From positions 123,926,817 through 123,990,816 of the forward strand of contig CM043958.1 in NCBI GenBank assembly GCA_014529385.2: 64,000 bases of DNA, read 5' to 3'. Both the position numbers and the translations under genes were made by a program. Source of the stretch: Adiantum capillus-veneris. Taxonomy: Eukaryota > Streptophyta > Polypodiopsida > Polypodiales > Pteridaceae. The stretch's first letter is position 1; every line of letters starts with the position of its first letter. The notes beneath the pieces were generated by a model, which was not told the origin of the DNA, made no database searches, and saw only the letters and a program-made list of their open reading frames with translations. Below are positions 1-8,500 of the stretch, in pieces.

Positions 1-1
1 A

Positions 2-1150
2 AAAGGTCAAGAGCAAAAGGTATGTAGATTGCGTAAAGCTTTGTATGGTCTCAAACAGGCTCCAAGAGCATGGTATGAGAAGATACATACTTATTTGATT
101 GGCCAGGGATTTCAGAATAGTCCAGCAGAAAGTACTTTGTATGTCAAAAAGAGAGATGGACTTCTCATTATGCTAACACTTTATGTGGATGATATGCTTC
201 TTACAGGAAATAATGCAAATGAAATTGAAGCGTTTAAAGATGCTTTGAGAAAAACCTTTGAGATGTCTGATCTTGGTTTGCTACATTATTACTTGGGTAT
301 TCAGTTTGTGCAATCAGAGGATGGCATATACATGTTGCAGGCAAAATATTTGCATAAAATTTTGGACAAGTTTGGTATGCAAAATTGTAAGCCAAACTCT
401 ACACCCGTAGAAACTGGATCAAAGTTGAGCATGCACGATGCTGGAGAAACTTTTGATGTACATACTTATGCAGCAGCGGTTGGTTGCTTGATATATTTGG
501 CAGGCAACACTCGTCCAGACATTCAATTTGGGGTTTCACAAGCAAGCAGATTTATGCACAGCCTAGGTATGCATCATTGGCAAGCTGTGAAGCGCATACT
601 TCGTTATCTTTCAGGTACCCCTAATCTTGCCATGTTCTTTCCAAGGGGGGATATGTATGGAAAGCACAGTTCTATGCAGCTTCTTGGTTACAGCGATTCA
701 GATTGGGCTGGTGATTTTAACACACGACATTCCACAAGTGGCAATTGTTTTTTCTTGGGAAATGCATGTATATCTTGGCTAAGCAAGAAGCAACCCACAG
801 TGGCTACATCAACTTGTGAAGCTGAGTACAGGGCAGCTTTCACGGCAACAGTTGATTGTGTATGGATACGCAGGTTATTGGCAGATCTTTGTGAGTGTCA
901 ACAGGCACCCACTACCATTTTCACTGACAGTCAGAGTGCTATGGCAGTTGCAAGGAATCCAGTATTTCATGCAAGAACAAAGCACATAGAGGTTCACTAC
1001 CACTATGTCAGGGAAAGGCTACATGCAGGGGAGATCACACTAACTTACTGTCCTACACAGGATAACATTGCAGATCTATTTACGAAGGCGTTATCACTAG
1101 AAAAGTTTGAAGCTTTCCGAAAAGCTTTGGGCTTACTCTCATACACATGA
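2..1150 (+). CDS. pol: Copia-1 Pol fragment: reverse transcriptase C-terminus and RNase H
   Basis: The frame is open from the window edge to the TGA at 1148-1150, so it is the 3' part of a longer Pol and no true start lies here. The RT palm motif YVDDMLLTG lies near 182-208, preceded by ALYGLKQAPRAWYE, a block typical of copia RT. The RNase H half carries SDSDWAGD, STCEAEYRA, TDSQSAMAVARN and the conserved tail ARTKHIEVHYHYVRERL. RNase H removes the RNA strand during cytoplasmic reverse transcription. There is no internal stop or frameshift over about 380 codons, so this copy looks younger than most coding remnants in the window. The stop lies 47 bp before the LTR, the usual copia spacing. 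Confidence 0.93.
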   Translation, partial: KGQEQKVCRLRKALYGLKQAPRAWYEKIHTYLIGQGFQNSPAESTLYVKKRDGLLIMLTLYVDDMLLTGNNANEIEAFKDALRKTFEMSDLGLLHYYLGIQFVQSEDGIYMLQAKYLHKILDKFGMQNCKPNSTPVETGSKLSMHDAGETFDVHTYAAAVGCLIYLAGNTRPDIQFGVSQASRFMHSLGMHHWQAVKRILRYLSGTPNLAMFFPRGDMYGKHSSMQLLGYSDSDWAGDFNTRHSTSGNCFFLGNACISWLSKKQPTVATSTCEAEYRAAFTATVDCVWIRRLLADLCECQQAPTTIFTDSQSAMAVARNPVFHARTKHIEVHYHYVRERLHAGEITLTYCPTQDNIADLFTKALSLEKFEAFRKALGLLSYT

Positions 1151-1186
1151 TGATCTGCTACCTTGTACGGATTCACACTATCACTA

Positions 1187-1197
1187 CAGGGGGGATT
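1187..1197 (+). other. Polypurine tract of Copia-1
   Basis: A run of G with flanking A (CAGGGGGGATT) lies directly before the TGTAG that opens the LTR. This is the position and composition expected of the plus-strand primer. The same CAGGGGGGATTT string precedes the LTR of Copia-2. Confidence 0.8.
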
Positions 1198-1380
1198 TGT
1201 AGACATGTAGTAGTGTTAGTGTGTATACGCGCTTCACCAGGGGCACTTTTCTCCCACTGGGTTTTTCCCCCTGGACATCTGGTGTGAAAGGACACCTTAT
1301 CTCTTAGGGTTTCATATAAGCTTTGTAGCTCTGAGTTTGTATAAAAATATTATTATTCCAATACAGAGAGAGAGACTACA
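1198..1380 (+). repeat. Copia-1 3' LTR
   Basis: Starts TGTAG after the polypurine tract and can be closed at CTACA (1376-1380), giving a 183-bp LTR with matching 5-bp inverted ends. A TATA-like string (TATAAAAATA, 1340-1349) marks a likely promoter. The 3' limit is inferred: the true LTR may run on into 1381-1414, because 1401-1414 resembles the U5 end of the Copia-2 LTR (GTCTTCTCC). Confidence 0.75.
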
Positions 1381-1400
1381 GAGATCTCGTACACAAGCTC

Positions 1401-1583
1401 TGTGTCTTCTCCTTCTGTATTGGAATAATAATATTTTTATACAAACTCAGAGCTACAAAGCTTATATGAAACCCTAAGAGATAAGGTGTCCTTTCACACC
1501 AGATGTCCAGGGGGAAAAACCCAGTGGGAGAAAAGTGCCCCTGGTGAAGCGCGTATACACACTAACACTACTACATGTCTACA
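1401..1583 (-). repeat. Inverted copy of the Copia-1 LTR
   Basis: Positions 1415-1583 are the exact reverse complement of 1198-1366, 169 bp without a mismatch. The arms are separated by 48 bp (1367-1414). The outer edge of the right arm coincides with the LTR terminus (CTACA at 1579-1583). See the finding on snap-back synthesis. Confidence 0.95.
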
Positions 1584-1616
1584 TACTTGGAGTCGTTTCG
1601 CACGCTTGTTTACATT

Positions 1617-1837
1617 TTTATAACACAAACAATCCTTGCAACAAATGTGGTAAGAAGGGACAACCGCCTTCTAGATGCTACTCAAATGGAGGCAGTAGCA
1701 ATGTGGAAAGCAGCAGTAGTAGAAGCAACATCAGAAGCTACGAAGGCAAGAGACCTAACAAAGGATCAACTCACATAGTAGAAGACGAAGAAGACAAAGG
1801 AAAGACCAACCTTGTTTTTTATGAAGACGTAGTTTGA
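1617..1837 (+). pseudogene. gag: Gag C-terminus with CCHC-type zinc knuckle (family K)
   Basis: The frame reads CNKCGKKGQPPSRC, a retroviral nucleocapsid knuckle (C-x2-C-x4-H-x4-C) in which the His position is Gln. A Ser/Asn-rich stretch and an acidic end (VEDEEDKGKTNLVFYED) follow, with TGA at 1835-1837. The knuckle normally packages element RNA into virus-like particles; loss of the His would impair zinc binding. The homologous minus-strand copy at 7096-7242 keeps the His. The 5' part of gag was removed or lies across the Copia-1 insertion. Confidence 0.65.
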
Positions 1838-1880
1838 AGATGCAGCCTCTCTACTTGTAGGGGAGGACTTTTAGTTTCTT

Positions 1881-1975
1881 GTGTGGATATTATCATCGTG
1901 TGTGGATTTTGTCAACCTGTTTGGATTTTACCATCCTGTGTGGATATCAGCTTATCATCCTGTGTGGATCATGCA
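1881..1975 (+). repeat. Degenerate direct repeats of TGTGTGGAT before the polypurine tract
   Basis: About five copies of a unit like TCATCCTGTGTGGATAT, spaced 18 to 25 bp apart, lie between the gag stop and the polypurine tract. The same unit occurs at the same place in the minus-strand element near 6975-7030. Confidence 0.7.
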
Positions 1976-2109
1976 TCTTCAGTATTTTGTCATAGTCCAA
2001 ACCTCAAGGGGAGGATTGTAAAGTGTGAGATTTGCCCTAAAGTGTCAGTCAAGGAGAGAAGAGTGGAATTATCCCACATGCTGTAGAGCAAGGCTATAGA
2101 GCTACTTAA

Positions 2110-3425
2110 CACTAGTTCAGTAATTGTACACTTAAGTGTCCTGAGACATTAAAGTGTCCTGTTTTTCCATCAAGTTTTGGCAATTTATTTGTCAAGCTAG
2201 AAATAAGTTTTCTACACCTTGCTTCTACCATAGCTTGGTCATGAGGGAAAGAAAACACTGGATTTTTCTCCATATCAAAATAAAATCTGTATGGAGAGAA
2301 TTTTGGTAAGTTCTAAATCATAAATTATAGTAAAATTTAAAGATGTTTTGCCAATAAAATCATAAAATTCTTATATCTTATGTGGAGATGGCCTTTTTTT
2401 ATGTTTATAAAATCCAAGTGTTAGCACTTAGTGTTACAAAACAATAGAATGCACTTCAAAGATAAGTTTTCAAGTCACATGGAAGTTATAGACATAAATT
2501 CATACTTGAGCACATGCTGAATAAGAGCATAATTTTGGTCTTCCAAAGGTCCCCTCATGAAATTGGTACTACTCTACTGCAATTTGACATCTACAGATGA
2601 CTTTATATGTTTAAACCAAGAAACTACGTATTTTTTAAACTCCCTAACTCAATTAAATCTCGTTGCTTGAACTCTATCTTGAATTTTTTATCGTGCAAAA
2701 ACTCTTGAAAATCTTGAGTTCTCTATAATCACATTGAAACCAAGGTTTTAGGCACCCCAATTGTGTATGTACCATGTACTTTGATACATTTAGTTGATTT
2801 ACATGGAAAGTTTGATATTATTTGAGGTTTTGAATGCTTATGTCTCAAGAATGAAAATATTTAAGTTTTCTCTTATGCAATTTTGAATATTTAAAATGAT
2901 CCAATAATTGTTGCATACCAAAGCCCTTCTACTTGCCACCTTGACTACTCAATGGAAAGTGCAAGCAATGTATCACTTTCTAAAACTCACAAATATATCA
3001 AAAACATACCTTTATTTGTATACAACGATATGCTTGAAATGACCATATCAAACACATGGAACTTTCCATTATTTTATATACTCCAAAGTCGATCTTTTTG
3101 CACATGAAACTTTCAATTGTCTATAGAAAAATTGTGGAAAATTCACCTAAATTTTTCTACAAGGTCGTTTCATTTTTTCTTGAGCTTATTAAGGCAATTT
3201 CTTCAAAGCATCAATCGTAGTCTTACTAGGGTCAACTTGAGGAGTATAGTTCTTGATCATGGTAGATTCTAAAATGCAAGGTTATATTTTTAAACGACCC
3301 TCTAACTAACATATTTAAGCATATCAAAAGGGTTTTCTTAAATTAACCGTTTAATGCAAATAGCATTTAATTTAAATTTGTAAAAAAAAGACACTTAAGT
3401 GTCCTGTTTGGGTACCAAACTAGTG
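2110..3425. mobile_element. Inverted-repeat DNA transposon (non-autonomous, 1316 bp)
   Basis: The ends are CACTAGTT and its reverse complement AACTAGTG, each flanked by TTAA (2106-2109 and 3426-3429). Just inside both ends lies ACACTTAAGTGTCCTG in direct orientation, itself containing the palindrome ACACTTAAGTGT. The interior is AT-rich with no ORF. CACTA as the first five bases recalls CACTA/EnSpm elements, but those duplicate 3 bp; a TTAA flank recalls piggyBac. Left flank GAGCTACTTAA and right flank TTAAAGCTC suggest that it split the LTR starting at 2017. Superfamily is unresolved. Confidence 0.6.
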
Positions 3426-3429
3426 TTAA

Positions 3430-4660
3430 AGCTCATTTCATGAATGAATAAACACAAATCTATTTTGCACTACATGCTTGTCTATGGTGATCTTGTGCTA
3501 AGCTAAGTCAATACTCAAGATTGTGTTTATGAGTCCAAGCTAATTCTATCATGGAACCTAATTCACTTGAGTGATAACCTTGCTTACACACACACTCACA
3601 CATTGACGCTATGTTTCTCTTTCATCCACCATAGCTAGCATGATCCCATTCCCAAAAATTTCTTCCCCTTCAAATGTGTCATCAAAATATTCAAAGTAGA
3701 TTCCAAAGTCAGCATGGCATGAGTGCTAGCATGGCATGTGTGCTAGAGTTTATCCAAATATGTGCTAGTGAGAATGGTCTTACCTGTTATCGGACAATGT
3801 TTCATCCTTGCACATTTTTTCATCTTTGTGAAGCCAAATATTATCTTTCTTTTTATTTGTGCAAGTGCAAATGCATAAGGTTTGTATAAAGTGTAAATGC
3901 ATAAAGTTTTTTCATATTTGTGAAGCCAATTATGATCTTTCTTTTTTATTCGTGAAAGTGTAAATGCATAAGTTTTGTAAAATATGCAAGACTATGTGTG
4001 TGCAAATTCTTGGTTTGAAGCCACTTGAGTAATCTCGGGATTGGATTTTGCGTACATTGCTTGGTCGTGTGGAGCTTGGTTTTGTGCAGTGCCAAATGTT
4101 ACATTCATTTCCAAATTGGTGCTCATAGCTTTGCATAGTATACATTAATCGTCTCCATATTGGAGAGCATACATAGCAATAGATTGTGTTATAAGGCTCA
4201 TAACTGATTTAGCAATAAGGGGCTGCTTAGAATATAAAACACAAAATGATGGGCTTGAGTTTTATGTGGGAACCACTTCATTATGAAAGGACCTTCATGG
4301 GTTCAATTCCCATTCTTGTGTTGCTTATGTGATGGCACATGCCAAGTTTGGCCAATGGTTTCTGCCGGATGGTCAAAGTGGGGCCATGATGCAGGAGGAG
4401 GGAGCATGAGGACTACCAGAGTGGTCCTCTGCAACTACTAAAGGCTATTGAAATGCATCAAATTTGAAGGCTTTGAATATGCACCTTTTTGCCGCTTTTC
4501 TATGCTCACTCTCGAGCTGAGCGTGGAGAGTATCTACAGCAGTCGGCGGCAATCACTTAGGTGAGAAGGAGCTAGCATGATGAGGAAATGAACAAAGCCA
4601 ATTGGGTGACAGCCTCAGTGGATTTTCCATTTTTAATGTTTTTTGGCACCCTATGCTGAA
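3430..4660. other. Non-coding stretch: rest of the family K LTR and unassigned AT-rich DNA
   Basis: No gene is recognisable. Short ORFs here (for example 3674-3889) show no known motif. The first part should be the remainder of the LTR interrupted at 2110. A direct duplication lies at 3821-3983. Confidence 0.5.
3821..3983 (+). repeat. Imperfect tandem duplication, about 85 bp unit
   Basis: Two adjacent copies share the order TTTGTGAAGCCAA, ATCTTTCTTTT, then GTG(C/A)AAGTG(C/T)AAATGCATAAG. The unit itself ends in a smaller repeat, GTGTAAATGCATAAAG. Confidence 0.7.
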
Positions 4661-4767
4661 GTACATAGCTTGGCATGGTGGTTAACACTCTCGTCTTGGA
4701 CCTCGATGGAGTCCACGTGAAGAAGCTATAGCTTTAACTTTTGTTGATGTCTATCCAAAAAAATTTC
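4661..4767 (+). mobile_element. Possible tRNA-derived SINE
   Basis: The head TAGCTTGGCATGGTGGTTAA followed by CACTCTCGTCTTGGA resembles the D-arm and anticodon arm of a tRNA, with an A-box-like TGGCATGGTGG. A degenerate B-box-like GATGGAGTCC follows at about the right distance, and the stretch ends in CTATCCAAAAAAA. No flanking duplication was found. The B box is poor, so this is tentative. Confidence 0.25.
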
Positions 4768-5450
4768 CTAGAAACTTGAGGTGGCATTGTTCTTGGCACC
4801 TTCAGGGGGTCAACCAATATATTTATATACGGTTAACCAACTCAATCCAATATCCACGTGGAGTACTTCCAAATATTGGTTATATAAAATGTGTACACAG
4901 CTTCAAGAGGCTACACACAACCAAAGTTGAGGTGATTTTGAATGGGATAATGGGCTCCATGTCCAAAGATTTAGAGATCATTAGAGAGCTTGTGCAACAG
5001 GGAATTGATACAGATACACATGCAATTGATGTCTAGCTTCAAAATTGCATCAATTATTATGCAAAAAAGGGCCTAAAAATACTCTTACATATGCATCTAA
5101 ATGAGGGAAATTTTAATTAGGCAATTAAACGAGACTGAGAAGAGAAATCCCAATTAATCTAGCATAGAAGAGGATGCAGCCCCTAATGGTACATAAACAC
5201 ACATGCAATTATTGAGACCTAATGCTAATTAGCCAACTAATTAGCTAGGAGAGTAGTGTCTTGAGGGACTTAAACCCAATAACGTGCTCACACTAACCAA
5301 TGGAGAGCTAATCAAGAATATGCATGCCAATAGGAAGATTGATAGAGACAAGCCTCAACATGGAACCATCAACTTTGATACCACATGAAAGGGAATGGGA
5401 TTAAGGTGGAAATGAGAGTGAGGCATTCATGGCATAATTTGTGTGTTAAT
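4768..5450. other. No gene recognised
   Basis: The only ORF of note (4776-5036, 86 codons) has no recognisable motif and ordinary low-complexity composition. Nothing else is seen. Confidence 0.4.
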
Positions 5451-5772
5451 TACAAAGAGATTAGAGAGAGAGAGATCAAGAATAATGGAAGTATCAAATC
5501 ATAAGCAGATTGATAATGAACTAGAGTACAAAGAGATTAGAGAGAGAGAGAGAGAGAGAGACGGGGAGAATAATGGAAGTATCAAATCATAAGTACATTG
5601 ATAATCATGGTGTTAATTACAAAGAGATTAGAGAGAGAGAGAGCGATCGAGAATAATGGAAGTATCAAATCATAAGTAGATTGATAATGAACTAGATGCA
5701 AGTCATGAGTACAAAGTGGGCTAGAACGATAATGAACTAGATGCAAGTCATGAGAACAAAGTGGGCTAGAAT
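5451..5772 (+). repeat. Tandem repeats with GA tracts
   Basis: Three copies start at 5451, 5527 and 5618 with TACAAAGAGATTAGAGAGAG, each carrying a variable GA run and then AATAATGGAAGTATCAAATC and ATAAGTAGATTGATAATGA-like sequence. They run into two 45-bp copies starting at 5683 and 5728 (GATAATGAACTAGATGCAAG). The variable GA lengths suggest slippage. Confidence 0.85.
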
Positions 5773-6535
5773 AATGGGTATTGCATGGGGATACAAAATG
5801 TGTAGCTTAGAACTCTTTTATAGAGTAGATGGAGAGCATCTGATGATGTAAGCAATGATGTCAAAGTGCAGGCTTCTAATGTAGAGGAGGTTCTCACCAG
5901 TTGGTGCGGATGTGTCACACACCCCAACACTTAGACCCAATAATAATTGCTAATGATGTTGGTTGAGTTTCTATTTTTGTAGGTGTAAACAAGGAGGATT
6001 ACTTTTCTTTAAGATAGGGTGTGTGACAAAAGAGTGATATGGCATGTGGAAAAGATGAGGTAGGTAGCCACTGGAAATCAAAGGACCCAACTTAACGTGG
6101 AATGTCCCATGAAATCTGTCATAAATCATGGGATGCTAGATGGAATTGCTCACATGGTAGCTCTTATGCTTTTTTACTTTTTTGGGTGGCAGTTTTATTA
6201 AAGCATTGACTCTTAGAGCAAAAAGTTTTATGATTTTTTTTAAGTTTCTTTTTAAAGGCCAAGTGCCTTCAAATAGAAGGCTATGTGTCAATTGTAATCA
6301 TTAGATTTGGGAGTTGATGAATGGACATTTGTCAAATCTCGTTATCAATACAAAAGAAATGCCAATGGGTGTACTCAACTTGAAGTCCAATACTCTCTAA
6401 AGGGGAACGACACCACTCTCAGATTGTCTACACAGTGCAAGTGTGATCAATTTAATTGTTTCAAGTCTTGCAATTGTGCAGTTTTACAAGTTTTAGTGAG
6501 TCGCTTATCTAACATGATTGATTACTGGTGCGGAT
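5773..6535. other. Non-coding flank; one short unidentified ORF
   Basis: An ORF at 6307-6540 (77 codons, plus strand) is Cys-rich near its end (CKCDQFNCFKSCNCA), but I do not recognise it. It runs to the border of the LTR element at 6536, so it may be a truncated fragment. No other feature is seen. Confidence 0.35.
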
Positions 6536-6629
6536 TGTAGGGATCAGGGGGGCCAACGATGGGCGCAATGAGCTCAAGGTGTTATTAGCTTAAGGTGGTT
6601 TGAAACTTGAAACAACCATGGCTACACAC

Positions 6630-6690
<61 letters not shown>

Positions 6691-6931
6691 GAAAGAAATA
6701 GAGAGAGATAGAGTCTCACACTCAATATATAATAATGTACAATGCAGTATCTTTACATCATAGCAAAATTCATATACAAAATGGAGGGGTATATATACAA
6801 AAGGTTTGATAGCCAATATTCGACAACTCTTATCTCTAGATGGCTTTTAAAGTAGCCAAACACATATATATATTATGTGTCAATTCAAAGCTTGCACTAG
6901 GTGTAGAAGGAGTTCCCATATCCACCTTTCA
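6536..6931 (-). repeat. 3' LTR of the 6536-8500 element
   Basis: Runs from TGTAGGGAT on the plus strand to CTTTCA beside the polypurine tract, 396 bp. It contains a long GA tract (about 6632-6687), which expands it relative to its partner, and shares the surrounding sequence (GCAATGAGCTCAAGGTGT, GGCTACACACAG, GAGTCTCACACTCAATATA) with 8173-8500. Confidence 0.85.
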
Positions 6932-7095
6932 ATCCTCCCCTTGGGCATGTAATACATAATGAAGACCCACTTATCCACACAAGATGACACTATCCACTAA
7001 GGATGACAAGAATTGTCCACCCAAGATGAAAAATAATAATACCTCCCCTTGAACTAGAGAAGGTGTATCTTCAAAGTATATATGTAACAAAACAA

Positions 7096-7242
7096 TTATC
7101 CCCTACTTCTTTCTTCTTCGACTACATAAATTGCTCCTTTCAATGGCTTCTTTCCTTTCTTGTTGTTGTTATTGCTGATGGCACCTTGATCCTTTGAATG
7201 GCACCTAGAAGGAGGATGCCCCTTCTTACCGCAATTTCTACA
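7096..7242 (-). pseudogene. gag: Gag zinc knuckle of the 6536-8500 element
   Basis: The minus-strand frame gives CRNCGKKGHPPSRC, a complete C-x2-C-x4-H-x4-C knuckle (7201-7242). An Asn/Lys-rich stretch and an acidic end (VVEEERSRG) follow, with TAA at 7096-7098. A stop lies just upstream of the knuckle in this frame, so the gag is broken. Its partner at 1617-1837 shares the GKKGxPPSRC core, showing common descent. Confidence 0.75.
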
Positions 7243-8155
7243 AAACTTATTGAATTAACCATCCTTAGCTACATGTCCCTTTAGAAATTTTTTTAGCTTC
7301 AAGAGAGCACCTATCTTGGGAGAAGCCTCTATGGAAGAGGACAAGCACCTTTTGCTCTTTGGTTCTTGGCTTCACTTATAGAAGCTTTTGGGGAGATCTC
7401 TCATGGGAATGCACCCCTCACAAGGGCTCGAGCCGCAACAAATGGACACTTCTCGGGAGAATCCCTTAAAGTATTGCTTGAAGAAAAATTTGAGCCTATG
7501 AGCGGGAGCTGGATTGTCAAGCCGGTGGGAAGGAGAGGGTGTGTGAAACCACCCTTAGGATTATTATTATAAAAAAAATCAATTGATGTGTCGAATATTA
7601 CAGAGGTCTATCTCACAAAGTCGAGGTGTGTGTGTATGTGAGGCCTTGCTCTCTAGAATTCACTGCTCTCAAACTTTGGATTCCCTTGCTAATACTCCAA
7701 TTTCTCCTATGACCTGCCTCGGTACTACCAGATTTGCTCTCTCAACTACCCAGACCTGCTCGACCTCTGCCCCAATTTAGCCTTGATTTGCTTGTGAGCT
7801 TCACTGCCTGTAAAATCGATTTTGTATGTGCTTTGCCAAAGTTTTTGCACACGCTACCTCCCTAATTGCCCAATGCTGGTGCTAGTTCTCCAATTTTTGC
7901 TCGATCATGCTCTACCATGTCTCGCTATGAACTGGAGCTTCTTGCTTGATTTCCAATTCCAATGCTCATTTTCTCATGAGTTGCCTTGCTTGTTTCCTTG
8001 CTCAACCAAGGGATCCTTCTGATTTACTCAACCCAGAATTGCTTTGCTGATATCTACTCCATCTTGCTTCGACCTGCAGCTTCAAGCTCAAGAGATTCAA
8101 GGTTTCAAGGGGAGCTGAGCCCGATGAGGGAAGCGCGGATCAGGATCGAAAGGTG

Positions 8156-8167
8156 GCTCCGATACCA
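8156..8167 (-). other. Primer binding site of the 6536-8500 element
   Basis: Minus-strand TGGTATCGGAGC lies five bases inside the 5' LTR and differs at one base from the usual plant initiator tRNA-Met site TGGTATCAGAGC. Confidence 0.8.
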
Positions 8168-8172
8168 GTTTT

Positions 8173-8500
8173 TGTAGGGAGGGGGGGGAGGGGGTGGGTC
8201 TCGACGATGGGTGCAATGAGCTCAAGGTGTAATTAGCTTAATGTGGTTTGAAACTTGGAACATCCATGGCTACACACAGTAGAGAGAGAGTGAGAGAGAA
8301 GGAAATAGAGAGAGATAGAGTCTCACACTCAATATACAATAATGTACATTGCAATATCTTTATAACATAGCATAACTCATATACAAAAAGGAGGGGTATA
8401 TACACAAAAGGTTTGACATCCAATATCTGGCAACTCTCATCTCTAGGTGGTTTCCTTGCCTTGCACTAGATGTAGAAGAAGTTCCCATGCCCACTTTCTA
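8173..8500 (-). repeat. 5' LTR of the 6536-8500 element
   Basis: Homologous to 6536-6931 in the same orientation, 328 bp. It lacks most of the GA expansion and shows many substitutions, so this insertion is old. Confidence 0.8.

Larger units (their letters stand above)
1..1583 (+). mobile_element. Copia-1: 3' part of a Ty1/copia retrotransposon
   Basis: The element enters from the left edge. It shows, in order, the C-terminal part of reverse transcriptase, RNase H, a purine-rich tract and an LTR beginning TGTAGACATG. The LTR is followed at once by an inverted copy of itself ending at 1583, so the right end of the whole unit is again a TG...CA-type terminus. It belongs to a different family from Copia-2 and Copia-3: the LTR sequence is unrelated, although the RT proteins are alike. 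The 5' LTR is outside the window, so no target duplication can be checked; the five bases after 1583 are TACTT. It appears to sit inside the gag-only element that continues from 1584. Confidence 0.9.
1584..2109 (+). mobile_element. 3' half of a gag-only LTR element (family K)
   Basis: After the Copia-1 terminus a different element resumes. It shows a short gag tail with one zinc knuckle, a block of TGTGTGGAT repeats, a polypurine tract (AAGGGGAGGA, about 2006-2015) and then an LTR start at 2017 (TGTAAAGTGTG). No protease, polymerase or integrase lies between knuckle and polypurine tract. The same order is found on the minus strand at 6536-8500, so this is a second member of that family. Its LTR is interrupted at 2110 by an inverted-repeat element and resumes at 3430; its right end is not located. 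Confidence 0.65.
6536..8500 (-). mobile_element. Family K: small minus-strand LTR retrotransposon with gag remnant only
   Basis: Two related LTRs bound a 1241-bp interior. Flanks are CGGAT (6531-6535) and GGGAT (8501-8505), a 5-bp target duplication with one mismatch. On the minus strand the order is LTR, primer site (TGGTATCGGAGC), a stretch without a long ORF, a CCHC knuckle, TGTGTGGAT-type repeats, a polypurine tract (CAAGGGGAGGAT) and LTR. There is no protease, RT or integrase. Structure and size fit a non-autonomous gag-bearing element of the TR-GAG kind mobilised by another element; which partner is not visible. Confidence 0.8.

Noticed and set aside
1535-1640. ORF start inside the inverted Copia-1 LTR reading into the gag knuckle
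   Set aside because: The N-terminal 16 or so codons are LTR sequence fused by chance; the gag homology starts after 1584.
4300-4320. T-arm-like ATGGGTTCAATTCCCAT
   Set aside because: The stem and 7-base loop look tRNA-like, but no acceptor, D-arm or anticodon arm fits upstream.
5451-5772. CRISPR-like array
   Set aside because: Repeats are adjacent without unique spacers, GA-rich, and the genome is clearly plant.
6622-6816. Minus-strand ORF ending in a poly-(Ser-Leu) stretch
   Set aside because: It reads through the GA tract of the 3' LTR of the 6536-8500 element.
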